A stretch of DNA of 64,000 nt, from NCBI GenBank assembly GCA_947311845.1, contig CAMZMU010000059.1:34171777-34235776 (forward strand). Direction: 5' to 3'. Source of the stretch: Poa pratensis (taxonomy: Eukaryota > Streptophyta > Magnoliopsida > Poales > Poaceae). The position numbers and the translations under genes were made by a program. Below are positions 48,138 to 58,459 of the stretch, in pieces (the first letter of the stretch is position 1; every line of letters begins with the position of its first letter). The notes beneath the pieces are model-generated. The model made no database searches and was not told where the DNA came from. It saw nothing but the letters and a program-made list of their open reading frames with translations.

Positions 48138-50669
48138 GGAACTACATGGATTTTTTTTTAAAGTAAGTTGAAGTGAACTGGATCTGGCATTTGTTGTTGA
48201 ATGCTAACTGGATAGGCAGGGACACAGGGTAATAAAGTTCTCTAGGACTTGAGTGCACCGGTAGTTTAAATAGTGTGTTAATTTTCACTGTATTCTCGGG
48301 GTTAAACTTAGAGTAGCTTATGCCCAGCTTTTTAGTGAAGATTAATCTCATTTGTTCCTTGTGAAGTGCAGACCGAACTAGTAAAGTTTCCAGTTGTTAA
48401 ATTCTCAGACATGATTCCTCTTTTCACACATATTCAGTACATATGGAGCTAAGCTCATATTTGGTTCATGTATGGAACTTCTTCAACCCGGCCAACCGTG
48501 GTTCACGACAACCAGCGTTACTCCCTAGCAAAACACTAGAGTTGTGCTAGTAATTCAAAAACCTACTGTCTATTCTGAATACAAAAGTGGACTAAATCAT
48601 AGATGTACAAAACCACCACTTACATCAGATCAGCCATGCTATACTGTGTATGGATGTGCGTCGGATGCAAAAGTAACACAAATGGACCACCCAGTAGAAT
48701 CCTAGAAGGCTAGAAGCCTAACAGCACCACGGCAAGCAAAACCTCAGCGCCGCTGTGGTAAAACAGCGGAGCAATAACGGCGGGAAAGCGAGCGAGATTG
48801 TGTAGGGTTCCTACGACACTCACCGGATCAAAAGTCGACGGTAGTGCGACATGATTTGGAAGCAGCACCGCACCGCTGATTTCTCCGCCGTCCACTCTCA
48901 GCCCGGCCACCACCGCACCTCGGATGCATCGGTCCGCGTCGCTGGTGCTTCACCGGCGATCCCTCTCACCACGGCCACCACCCTCGGATACGTCAATCCG
49001 CGGGTCCGCGCCGCCGGTGGTCCTCCGCCGACCCCTCTCACCACGACCACCTCCCTTTGACGCGGAAATCCCGTGGCAAGATGCGTCTCCCTGTCAGACC
49101 CCTCGCCGCCGACGGAGATTTTGGCGATGGAGATCGAGAGGAGAGCGATGAGGGGGAGAGACGAGAGGGGAATGGGGGAAAAGCTGGCTCGATTTTTCTC
49201 TCAATTTTCGAGCAGTCGGTTTGTTTCTGAACACTTGCGCCGCTTCGTCCTAACCGCACGATCGTGATCGAACGAGCGCGAGAAGTGAGCACTTTTTAAG
49301 ACTGAAATAGTGCGTGGGCAACAAGTAGATTTTGCGTAATAAAATGCTTAAAGGTGGGGATGAGAGGCCACTGTGGTTGTGGTGCTTTGTCTCGTTCTCG
49401 CCGTCTAGGTGCGAGTTCTTTACCTCTTGAACCAAGACTGAGTGTGCAACCATGCGTGAGGCCTATGCATTCGCAGTGCAGGAACCCTCATAGACTAAAT
49501 AACTCGGGCGGGACTAGCCAGGGTCCTCTAGTTTGAGCTTCCATTTGCGCGTGCGTGATGATGGTGGTATGAACTGGGATGAGGATTGTGGTGTTTAGGA
49601 AAATGAGTGGCCACGGGGCAGTGTGTTGGATCGTTGCTCCGTCCTCACTGATGATCCTGAGTTAGTCCTTAACGAGGGAGAAGTCGACACCGCTCCCACC
49701 CAGCCGGCTTTCCAAGGAAGAGAGCTAATGATCAGGTAATGGGCCAGACGGTACGCGTGGCAAACATTTGTACACCCCTGCAGGATTAAATCTTTTCGAA
49801 AAACCGTGTCCGCGATTATGGACGAACTTGGAAAGTGAAGGTAAGATCATAGAATAACTTTAACGAAATGATTAAAAACTGGGTACTAGAGGTACCACTC
49901 AAGAATGCAAGGTGAGCTTCTTCGAGGGTGATTCGGGGAGGTGCCTTTGATGAACAGGTACAATGGTGGATGATGGTTGATATTGAGAAAAGTGATCAAG
50001 AAAAGAGTCACTTCTTACCCCTTTTAAAAATACTCTGAATAGTCGATGCCTTTGAGTTATGTTTTCATAAATAAAATCAGCTTTATGCAAAACAGCCATA
50101 TAACTTTGAAAGACTCATCGAGCTAAAGCTCTATATATAATCTTGCGAGTTCGTCGAACTCAACGTCGTTTGTTTTGTTTCAGAGGAGGACTTCACCGAC
50201 CTCGAAGGTAGGTTCTTTGTGGACATCGACGAGTAGTCTGGGGTTCCCAGGTGGCAGCTTGGGACATCCCGGATCAGCTGGCGCTGGATGTTTATCTGTA
50301 GGCCTCTTAGGCCATATTTGGATCTTGTTGTTTAGACAACCTAATTCGCTTCCGCTTGTTGTAATGTTGGGTCTGTGACCTCTGGTTGTCATTTGCTATC
50401 TTTCTCTATTATAAAAGTTGAACTATAATGATTTGTGTCGTAGAGTCTGTGATGTGCCAGTTGTTCCACAAGTCTTGGTCTCTCTATTATGCATTGAGGG
50501 TTGTGCCTGTGTTAAGGCATCAATCGAGGTGTTGTGTTGCCAATGATCCATTCTGAGCAACACCTGCCAAAGGTTTTGGCCGGGGATTGGTAAACCCGTA
50601 ACCTCCGGTTGTATCGCTTAACCGGTGACACACAGCATCACTGTATAACAGTCAGGTCAGGGCGCCACA

Positions 50670-51077
50670 AAGTATTACCACATTGCAATCATTAACTTAA
50701 GTAGGAGAGTTTGGAGGTTAGATGAAACTTATGCATGCTTTACCTCTACTCACTTATTCATCTTTCCAAAGTGTCCACCAAACATATTCAGATTTTCATC
50801 ATCGCTCTATGGACCACATGTATGCAAAAGTAAGAATATCCATACTACTATCTGTTATGTTACACTTTGTGAACTAACATTGAACATCCTTGCATTGAAT
50901 ACTTGATATCACGTCATAAACTGTTTTGCATATTGCTACTCCTTTGAAGGATGAATCATTTGACTCTATGTAGCAGTAGCAATCATCTTTGATATCCATT
51001 GTTAGTGCTATATTGCAAAGTCCATGTTAGTTTTATCACCTTCATACTCGAGGACGAGTATTGGTTAAGCTTGGGGA
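50670..51077 (+). other. 3' internal end and polypurine tract of the Athila-like element
   Basis: Non-coding sequence resuming after the nested element. It ends with GGTTAAGCTTGGGGA directly before the 3' LTR, which fits a polypurine tract. Confidence 0.65.
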
Positions 51078-52851
51078 TGTTGATGCATGTAAAATGCATA
51101 CATGAACTTTGCACTATATCACACATATTCCAATCATATTTGCATCATATAACGGTTATATTACTGTTATTTAATGATTTTAGGAAATAAATCAATTGTT
51201 TCCTATTTTTATGGAATTAACCCTGCGCAGGCAGAAAACCCTATTTCTTTCCTTTTATGTTTCAGGGATACAAACGTCGTCCAAAAATTATGGAAAAATA
51301 CAGGCGTCAGTATTTTGGAAGGAGGAAGACCTCGGAGCGAAGGAAGCAAGCAAACAGAGGCCAGAAGGCAAAAAGGGGTGGCCCACGCGACCAGGTACTG
51401 TGGCCGCGTGGGGCCCACTCGTTTGGCCCTCGTGGCTCCGCCGCCGTCGATCTTTCGTCCACCGACTCCGTCTTGACCTAAAAACGCCTATAAAAAAGGT
51501 CCCCTGGCGTTTCGCGAAGGGAGCGCCGCACTAACACAGAAACACCGAAACAGAGATCAGGAGCTGCAGATTTGAGGGGGAAAACTCCGGCGGGGCGCTG
51601 CCGGTGTGGTCTCCATCCTCTCCATCGACTTCTCCACCGTCTCCATGATGAAGAGGGGGTAGTCCACCTCTTGACTATGGGTTTGTGGAAGTAACTTATG
51701 TATCTCTCCTCTCTTGAGCTTCACTAATTAGTACCGTATGAGCTGCTGAACATGATTACGGTCATATTTGTAATACCTATGTTGTGGATCTTTCTATGAG
51801 TTAATATATGTTTGAGATTGCAATGTTTGTTTCAGTTATGAGTATAGATGCATATTATGTACCCCGTTCTTGTCTACTTGTTGTGATCAAGCATGTTTAT
51901 GAGAGCGTGTGGGGGGGGGGGGGGGACATGTGCATTAGTTGGAGTAACGGGGAGTGGTGAGTGCGGTAAGCTGACAACTTAATATCGCGATCCACTTGGG
52001 TGTTTACCTTACTTTGTTACCTCACTAGGGATAAACAAAAATACCATGCTGTAAGGGTTGAGGGTGACCAAGCTTCTTCCTGTGACTAGATCCAGCATGT
52101 TCTTATTTTCACTTCATGTCATAAAACTTATTGCTATACTCTGAGTCATCTTAATTACTGAGGTGTTATGATTTGGTTCGCATCTTGGTGGAGTATAAGA
52201 GAGACTAATAATCAAAAGGTCTCTATGTTAGGATGTGATGCCCATATATCTAAATAACTTGTTATCAAACATTGTGTTGCAATCTCATATGTTAATTCTG
52301 TGTGTGTTCCATTGTCTGCCACTTTATAAAGAGAGAGTGCATTTGTGAAACCATGAACTCCGGTCCATTTTTAATCATAAGAAACATATTTCCAACACCA
52401 TATACCACTTTTCTATTTTCAGCCATCATTAAATCTGAAAATACAAAAATACTTTTCATCTTGCATACATCATTAAAAAACTAAAAATATCATTTACCAT
52501 TGCATCCACACCATTGCATATTTATTTCCTGTTTGCATTGCATAACTATCTTGATATCATTCTTACACCTTGTGCTTGACAACCATAGGTGAGGTTGAGG
52601 ACCAAAACATTTAACTTTGTTTTATAGGTAACCAAAAGAAGGATAAGAAGATATATTTTCACTACTGATTCCCGAGAGTTTGATATTTAACCCTCGAGTC
52701 ACCCTCGTGGGGGAAAACAAGTCTTCCACTACTACACACTCTGCACTTGGAGTCTCAACCTAACCCATTTACTTTTCACGCAGGTAACCACGCGAAGGGC
52801 TAGCAAGTGTTTTCTGGCGCCGTTGTGGGGTAACTACGTGAAGGACCATGT
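51078..52851 (+). repeat. 3' LTR of the Athila-like element
   Basis: Homologous to 30508-32265. It contains a run of 15 G at 51911-51925 where the 5' LTR has GGGG. Confidence 0.85.
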
Positions 52852-53085
52852 GCGAGGGCCGGGCGAGCCGGGCGGTGGAGGAGAGCCAGGAGGCGACGCC
52901 GGCGCGGGGCGCGAGGGCCGGGTGAGCTGGACGGCGGTGGCTGGCGGAGGGGCGGTGGCACGAGGACACGGTGGCGAGGGGCGAGCACGGTGGAAGAAAG
53001 AGAGAGAGGGAGCACGGTTGCACGTGGTGGGACTGGGCAATAGAGAGGAGAGAGAGAGAGGAGAGAGAGGGAGCTGAGAGGCTGA
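52852..53085. repeat. GC-rich target locus with a 59-bp tandem repeat and a GA tract
   Basis: A 59-bp unit starting GCGAGGGCCGGG occurs at 52852 and again, partly, at 52911. Its second half (52883-52915) matches 30475-30507 on the far side of the Athila-like element (31 of 33 bases), so the element inserted within this repeat. A (GA)n-rich stretch follows at about 53000-53075. Confidence 0.75.
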
Positions 53086-54035
53086 CTGTGGGCCTGCTGA
53101 AAGTGCATGTGTTGCCCATGCGTGGTTTTGATAATTAATGACAATCCTTATGGACTAATGTTTGCATTGAGATATTCTTGTAAATCTTGTCCATAGGAAA
53201 AGATTGGAGTTTATGTGTTGGACTCTAGAAGATTACATGATGATTAATACTCTATTCAAGAGTTTATATGAAGAATGGTCATGTGTAGAGTTGAGCATAT
53301 TGCAAGTATGTCTTGAAGGATTTCAAGACATCATCTTTGTGAAACGGAGCTTAGCGAGGCTCTCCCATAATGGAGTATGGGGGAGCATTTGAAGAAGTCT
53401 TCATCTAGCATGTGCTAGCAAGCACAATCAAGAAAGGTGTTCCAACTTGAGAGAGTCAAGATCGCATCATCTAGTTCAAGTGGAATGCTTAAGGCAAAGG
53501 TATGATCTTGATAGGGTTTCTATTTTACCGGTCTCGTGGTGTTAGTGGGAGACCGTGTTATAGGATAGACGGCGTACTATCAAGAGAGGCTCTGAAGTGA
53601 GTAATTTGATCGCATCTTTGTGAAGAGCTCAAACCTTTGCATATTTGGCATATCATCTTTCTTGGTTCTTATTTGGCTTTTATCCATGTGAGAATTTAGA
53701 GCTTGTGTTCATCTCCATACAAAGCTCTAGTTCATCAAAAACGGATTTCATTTGAATATCTTGTGATGTTTTTGATGTTGGAGGTTTTACCGGTTCGTCT
53801 CTTGTAGAGACGTCAAACTCTTCTCTTGTGTTATCCTCCTCACATGATGGACTATAATGAGTATATGCATGATCTTGTAGTGCTTGTGATTATCTTCGGA
53901 GTAAGCCCAAGATTATAGAAAACGGAGTCCGGATGAAAAACTTGTTTCGTTTTTTTGTTGGAAATATTATCAGTTTATCCTTGAGAAAAGTTCCACACCT
54001 TCCCATGTGTGACAACTTAACTCTATTTATGGTTC
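53086..54035. other. Unclassified repeat-like sequence
   Basis: Begins with TTTTGATAATTAATGACAAT and TATGGACTAATG, phrases frequent in repetitive cereal DNA. No LTR pair, coding domain or target duplication is visible. The class is unknown. Confidence 0.35.
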
Positions 54036-54039
54036 TTGA

Positions 54040-54580
54040 TATTTCCATGTTTGGCCTTATGACAGTTCATATAGCGTGTGTTCGTGTGTTGGTATTTATG
54101 ATGGCTAGAGTATATATTGCACAAAAACAAATAAAACGATATATGAAATAAATTCGATGTGCAATAATACAGCAAATAGTATAAGTGGGCAGCAAATTTA
54201 ATTGCCATGAATTCACCACGCATGTCGGTCATATAAAGAGCACGCATATGACTACCACTCACAAGAAGTCGGCTCGACTTATTTGTGAACACAATGCATG
54301 CATGTTACCACGATGATCTTGTATGTCCGTACATGCTCTGCTAGGTAACTAGAGCATGCTAGGATTAGGAGGACTCAGGACGTAAGTTTGTTCCCCTGCT
54401 ATTTTTGCGTGTTGTTGTAGCAGCCCTGCCTGTAGAGGGAAAAACGTTTTAGTTTCTACAGAGAGTAAGCATTGCCAATGCCTCAAAATTCATGTGCATA
54501 ACTGCACACTTTGGCTAATGTCAGATTGCCGAGATGTAGGGTTGGGTGAACGGGGAACTACTGCCTCGATGGTGTTTTTA
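54040..54580 (+). repeat. Segment Y, copy C
   Basis: The most complete copy, collinear with 9283-9590 plus 14506-14775 and lacking the retrotransposon found there. It therefore also shows the empty site of that insertion, around 54295 (diverged). Confidence 0.7.
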
Positions 54581-54589
54581 GTATAAAAT

Positions 54590-54700
54590 CACTCCGTTTC
54601 TCGCCTATACATAGATATGGATGTATTTAACATTTCTTAGTGCTAGATGCATTTCATACCTATGTAACTAAGTCATCTAATAAGGAACAAAAGGAGTATA
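54590..54700. mobile_element. Degenerate Stowaway-like MITE
   Basis: Starts ACTCCGTTTC and ends GGAACAAAAGGAGTA, a partly matching inverted pair in the style of grass Stowaway MITEs, about 110 bp. TA target bases are not clear. Confidence 0.4.
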
Positions 54701-54774
54701 CTTTTTTTTTAAAGATGTGTCGCGCGCGGGTCACACAGGGACAGCACTATTAAAAGAATAAAGCTTTTGGTCCA

Positions 54775-56010
54775 AATATCTCGGTCGAATCGGTAATTGT
54801 GTGGCCGTGAAGTATTGTTTCAACCAGTCGACGTAACTGTGGTACAAATTGTACTCTTGTCTGAGTTGATCAGCTGCCTTACGTTTGCAAATTTTTTTTG
54901 AATGTTAGCATAATCACTACTAAATTCATTGATTAGAAAGGAAACAAATACAAAGCCAGCCAAAGAAAAGAGAAAAAAAAGAAGCAAAAAAGCAATATTC
55001 CCATCGAACTGAACAAGGTAAGCTAAGCTTGCAGAATAGGAATATTCGCCAAAGGTCCCTAAACGCCATCGGATAGTGTCTAGGGCCTCGTCATTAAGGA
55101 CAACATCGTCCAACAGCAGGGCCGTCTCCAGAAATTAGAGGCCCGGTGCAAAATGCAATATGGGGCACTGAAATTTTCATATGTATAGTAAATTCAGAAG
55201 TAAAATTGCAAAAGCATTTCTTGGATTATATTCCCATTGTAAATTATTCAATAACCTGGCAGGAACTCTATGGATAGATTAAATTCAGAAGTCATCCCAA
55301 ATACTGGTATTAGACCACCGAAGTTTAGGCCTTGTGGAATGGAGTCATAATAATTCCCGAAGATTAATTATGCTAGTGCAGTGCCGCACTTTGCCAGCAA
55401 CGGCTAGACAATCTAAAGGAACACTCGCTATTCCTAGTTAGCTAGACAGCCGGCCAGACAACAGAAGAAATCAGGTCTTTAATCTAGTAACACATCGGTG
55501 ACTTACAAGTTAAATTCGGTGGTTATGCTGGGGAATATGAATGGAGGGCTTCAAACCGAAGAAAAGAAAAGGATGGTGATGCCTTCAACCCGCAGAACGA
55601 CCATGACTCCAGAGACAGGAGACTAACATGGCAGCGCCTAAGAAATGAACAGATGGCGGCGGATTGGTGAAGCACCGAGCGTTCGGAGACGAACAGTTTT
55701 CACACGGTTAGATCGAAACAATAGACTTCGTTTAGGCTTACTGGGCTCGCTTTGCTGGGCTATTTTTATCTCTTAAATAAATACTAATTACAATTAAGTG
55801 TGATTTGGGGGCCTGTGCAGGAGCACAGCTCGCACGTGCCTCTCGACGGCCCTGTCCAACAGCCGCGCAAGCCTGGCAAGTTCCTCCACCATATGGCACT
55901 TGATTAATGACCGGAACAAGCCAACACACGAATTTAGGCAAAGTACCCCACTAACCATAACCAAGATTATCTAAAAAAACATAACCAAGATGTCAAATCT
56001 GGTGCGCTAC
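54775..56010 (+). repeat. Segment X, copy C, interrupted
   Basis: 54775-54895 matches 16050-16180 and 55885-56010 matches 16225-16320 (ATATGGCACTTGAT, GACCGGAACAAG, CCAAGATGTCAAATCTGGT). Between them lies an insertion beginning with a T-run (54890-54900) and containing a hAT element. Confidence 0.65.
55117..55854. mobile_element. Non-autonomous hAT element
   Basis: A 738-bp element with terminal inverted repeats CAGGGCCGTC (55117-55126) and GACGGCCCTG (55845-55854) and a perfect 8-bp target duplication TCCAACAG (55109-55116 and 55855-55862). The CAGGG terminus and 8-bp duplication are typical of hAT. No transposase. Confidence 0.9.
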
Positions 56011-56204
56011 TTTCATCTTCCTGTGCCACAAGATCTATTGAAGGAGTTGATCAAGTTAATCACGCCTAAACTTACTAGACAAATTGGGCTATGTCGATCG
56101 TCACTACAAAACCAGACTAGTTGGGGTGAGATAAACCATTGGGTCAAACCCGCGGGATGAAAACCACTGGTCTGGTGCGCCACCTCGTCTGGTCAATTGG
56201 AATC

Positions 56205-56344
56205 CACGTGGCATATACATACATGTATCAAGCATTTGGTAAAACACCGCTCAGCCATAATCGAGCATGTATCCTGTACGTGTGTGCCACTGCGTTACAT
56301 ACTTACATGGATCAACTGAAGTGTTTATCTGGTGGTGCATTATT
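56205..56344 (+). repeat. Segment W, copy C
   Basis: Matches 9113-9235 and continues at 57173-57190 after the retroposon. Here W follows X, whereas at 9.1 kb it precedes Y. Confidence 0.6.
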
Positions 56345-57172
56345 TTTTTTTTTTTGACAGGGAGCTCGTGTACATGATCAACAAGAGAAAGAACACACAC
56401 GCACGAACAGAGGCGAGATCAAACTCACACGCAGCGATCGCAGATCCGCCGAACAGCCCACCGTCTTCAACCTCCAGCAGCCGCCGGAGCCGAAGAAGGC
56501 AGCGTCACCACGCACCAGAGGAGCCAGCTGGAGCAACCTTGTTGAGCAGCCGCAAGAGCCAGCTGACGCAAGCATCAGCATCTTCGCGATGAACGAGCAT
56601 CGGCCTCGAGCTGCCCCTCCACCGCCATCGCCGCCTCGCGCCGGAGACGACCACGACGGCTCCGCCCATCTTCCACCGCACCCTCCGCGACCAACGACGA
56701 GGAAGAAGAACCGCCTGCAAACTCCCAGATGGGTTAAGCAGAAACGCCAACTCCGCCGGAGCGGAGGCTGCCGAACCCCAAAACCGCGAGCAAGCGCCGC
56801 CACCACGGACGCCGGCTCGGGAAAGAGCACGCCGCGGCTCCGGAGAGCAGCGGCCGCGCCCAAGACGGCAGAACTGCCCTGGGCCCCCGCCGGAGCGCCA
56901 GGAACAGAGGAGGGATCTGCCGCCGCCAAAAGCCTCTCCGGCCGCGCCGCCCTCGCCACAGCGCCGCCGGCAGGCCACCCACACACACCTAGACTATATA
57001 CACGGCGGGATCCGTCGATTCCCCGACCTCCCGCCGCCGGAGCGGCCGCGGAGGCGAGGGATCGAGCGGATCGCGCGCCGGCGAGCTGGTCTGCGGAGGA
57101 GTCGCCCAAAAATCGCCTACGCTCACTGTAGAGGTGGGGAGCGAAAGGATAGGGTCGGGGCGTCGTAGTTAT
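56345..57172 (-). mobile_element. Minus-strand poly(A) retroposon of unknown source
   Basis: This 828-bp insertion begins (plus strand) with a T-run at 56345-56355, which is a poly(A) tail on the minus strand. It is bounded by the perfect 15-bp duplication TGGTGGTGCATTATT (56330-56344 and 57173-57187). Tail plus long target duplication mean LINE-mediated target-primed reverse transcription. The body is very GC-rich and open on the minus strand for over 250 codons, but no domain is recognised. It could be a LINE with an internal deletion or a processed copy of a host transcript. Confidence 0.8.
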
Positions 57173-57190
57173 TGGTGGTGCATTATTATT

Positions 57191-57740
57191 ACTCCTTCCG
57201 GTCCGCACAAATGTCGCAGAAACATTACGAGTGTAATACAAAACATATACAAACTGGTGACTCTAATTTCGGATCAGCTAGCTGGGGAATAATCTAAAGA
57301 TAACATCCTTGGCCTAGCCAGCCCGCTTCTCAGAGTTTAGCCATTCCTGACCGTTGAAAGTCGTTTAGATGCGATCTGAGCCGTCCGATCCCTAGCCATC
57401 CCCAGTCGGTGGGTCGATTTGTACACGCCTGGAGCTACTCTGTGTCGCTGCGGGTGGCCCCAGGTTTTTCCCGGACCCGCTTGTCAGCGTGTGGGGTGGG
57501 TCGTCTCCGCGTGCGTCACGAGACGGGGGCATCGCGGCGCGGTGGCAGGGCACGTAATTCTACCAAACTCCAGGGGCAGAAACGGTATTTCGCGTTCCCA
57601 TTTGGTGAGACGACGACGGTCGTCGGCCCGTGGCGTAGCGGGAGGCGACCACGGGTGCGGGAGCTACAGGCGGCGGTCGCCTCTGCCCCTGCCCCCCCCC
57701 CCCTGGCCGCCGCCAGGCTATGTGCGACGCGCCTCCTCGC
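57191..57740. other. Probable promoter region of the RPA1-like gene
   Basis: A partial Stowaway-like phrase (ACTCCTTCCGGTCCGCACAAA) near 57190, then increasingly GC-rich sequence. No independent gene seen. Confidence 0.35.
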
Positions 57741-58290
57741 TTCTGAACCCTAAATCACTTCTCGATCTAGGGTTTCAAGCAGTGCTCCCATCCCTGATAC
57801 GCTGCCGTCTCCGCCGCTTCCACCGCCGATTCGGAGCGACCTCTGTCGCTGCGACCGCCGTGCCGCTCCCCGACCGCCTTCACCTCCTCCTTCCGCTATG
57901 GCGTGGAGCACTGGAGCAGACGTGTGGCGTTAGAGGAAGAGAAGGAGTCTGCAGCACTATGGTGAGAGGATTCGCGGCGATCTGCACCAACTCGACCGGC
58001 GTGTGGGCAGCAGCCACGCTCTGCCTCCTCTACATCACGCAGCGGCGGCCAGCCGAGCTCCACCTCTTCCCCCACCCTTTTAATCAAGGATGGAGACAGA
58101 AGGACATGTTCCTTTCTTCATCTCTCTCCCTCTCTCTAAATTTATTGCGATTTAGTTACACATCCACCTAGGGTTCTAACCAATTTCACCAGTTTCGTGA
58201 AGATAGTTGGGCACGAGAGGACGCTGGAAACCAACGAGGAACGTTTATGAGAATCCAACTTGCCCTAGCCATGGAAATGGTGCACCCTCT

Positions 58291-58329
58291 CCCCCCCCCC
58301 TCCCCCCCCCCCCCCCCCCCCCCCCCCCC
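58291..58329 (+). repeat. Poly(C) tract
   Basis: 38 C interrupted by one T at 58301, in a probable intron or leader of the RPA1-like gene. Length is likely unreliable. Confidence 0.9.
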
Positions 58330-58459
58330 ATTATTTTCGCAGCAAATAATTTCTTTTTATGTTCAGGTGCATCCAGTTTCCCTCTCTGATATTGTATTCT
58401 CGAGGAAGAAGATGAAGTTGCATGGAAGATTGGGTCCAACCATTGATGTTCGAACAGGT

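Larger units (their letters stand above)
44967..49336. mobile_element. Non-autonomous Mutator-like element (MULE)
   Basis: This 4370-bp insertion is flanked by the 9-bp duplication TAATAAAAT (44958-44966 and 49337-49345). The uninterrupted site is seen in the sister LTR at 38443-38451. The ends form degenerate inverted repeats: CTAC, TGCCC, GCACT and TT fall at the same offsets from both termini over about 33 bp. A 9-bp duplication is characteristic of MULEs. No transposase is seen. The right end (48700-49300) is GC-rich and resembles a gene first-exon region on the minus strand, so this may be a Pack-MULE carrying host DNA; the source gene is not recognised. Confidence 0.8.
36281..50669 (+). 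mobile_element. Decayed chromovirus-like Ty3/gypsy retrotransposon
   Basis: LTRs at 36281-39775 (3495 bp) and 42797-50669 (3494 bp after removing the inserted DNA transposon and its duplication). Both start TGTAACAGCCCGAAATTTG and end CCACA. It is flanked by AAGT (36277-36280 and 50670-50673), a 4-bp or imperfect 5-bp duplication. The primer site TTGGTATCAGAGC fits initiator tRNA-Met, and a purine-rich tract precedes the 3' LTR. The internal 3.0 kb holds only frameshifted pol traces. The LTRs are longer than the internal region. Assigned to the chromovirus (Tekay-like) lineage from the primer site, the pol traces and a possible chromodomain trace. Confidence 0.87.
42797..50669 (+). repeat. 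3' LTR of the chromovirus-like element, interrupted
   Basis: Homologous to 36281-39775 in two parts: 42797-44966 and 49337-50669. The interruption is the Mutator-like element. Confidence 0.9.
30508..52851 (+). mobile_element. Athila-like Ty3/gypsy retrotransposon with gag and protease only
   Basis: LTRs at 30508-32265 and 51078-52851 flank an internal region split by a younger retrotransposon. GCGAG precedes (30503-30507) and follows (52852-52856) the element, a 5-bp target duplication. The 3' LTR terminus is GT where CA is expected and the 5' LTR may have lost three bases. The primer site TGGCGCCGTTGCCGGGGA fits tRNA-Asp, as in Athila-lineage elements. There is a gag of matching style and a DLGSS protease. 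The remaining internal DNA (34369-36280 and 50670-51077) shows no reverse transcriptase, RNase H or integrase. Without the nested insert the element is about 8 kb, and it is non-autonomous. Confidence 0.85.

Noticed and set aside
52769..53144. Serine/proline-rich open frames on the minus strand
   Set aside because: They translate a GC-rich and GA-rich low-complexity tract and cross the LTR boundary.
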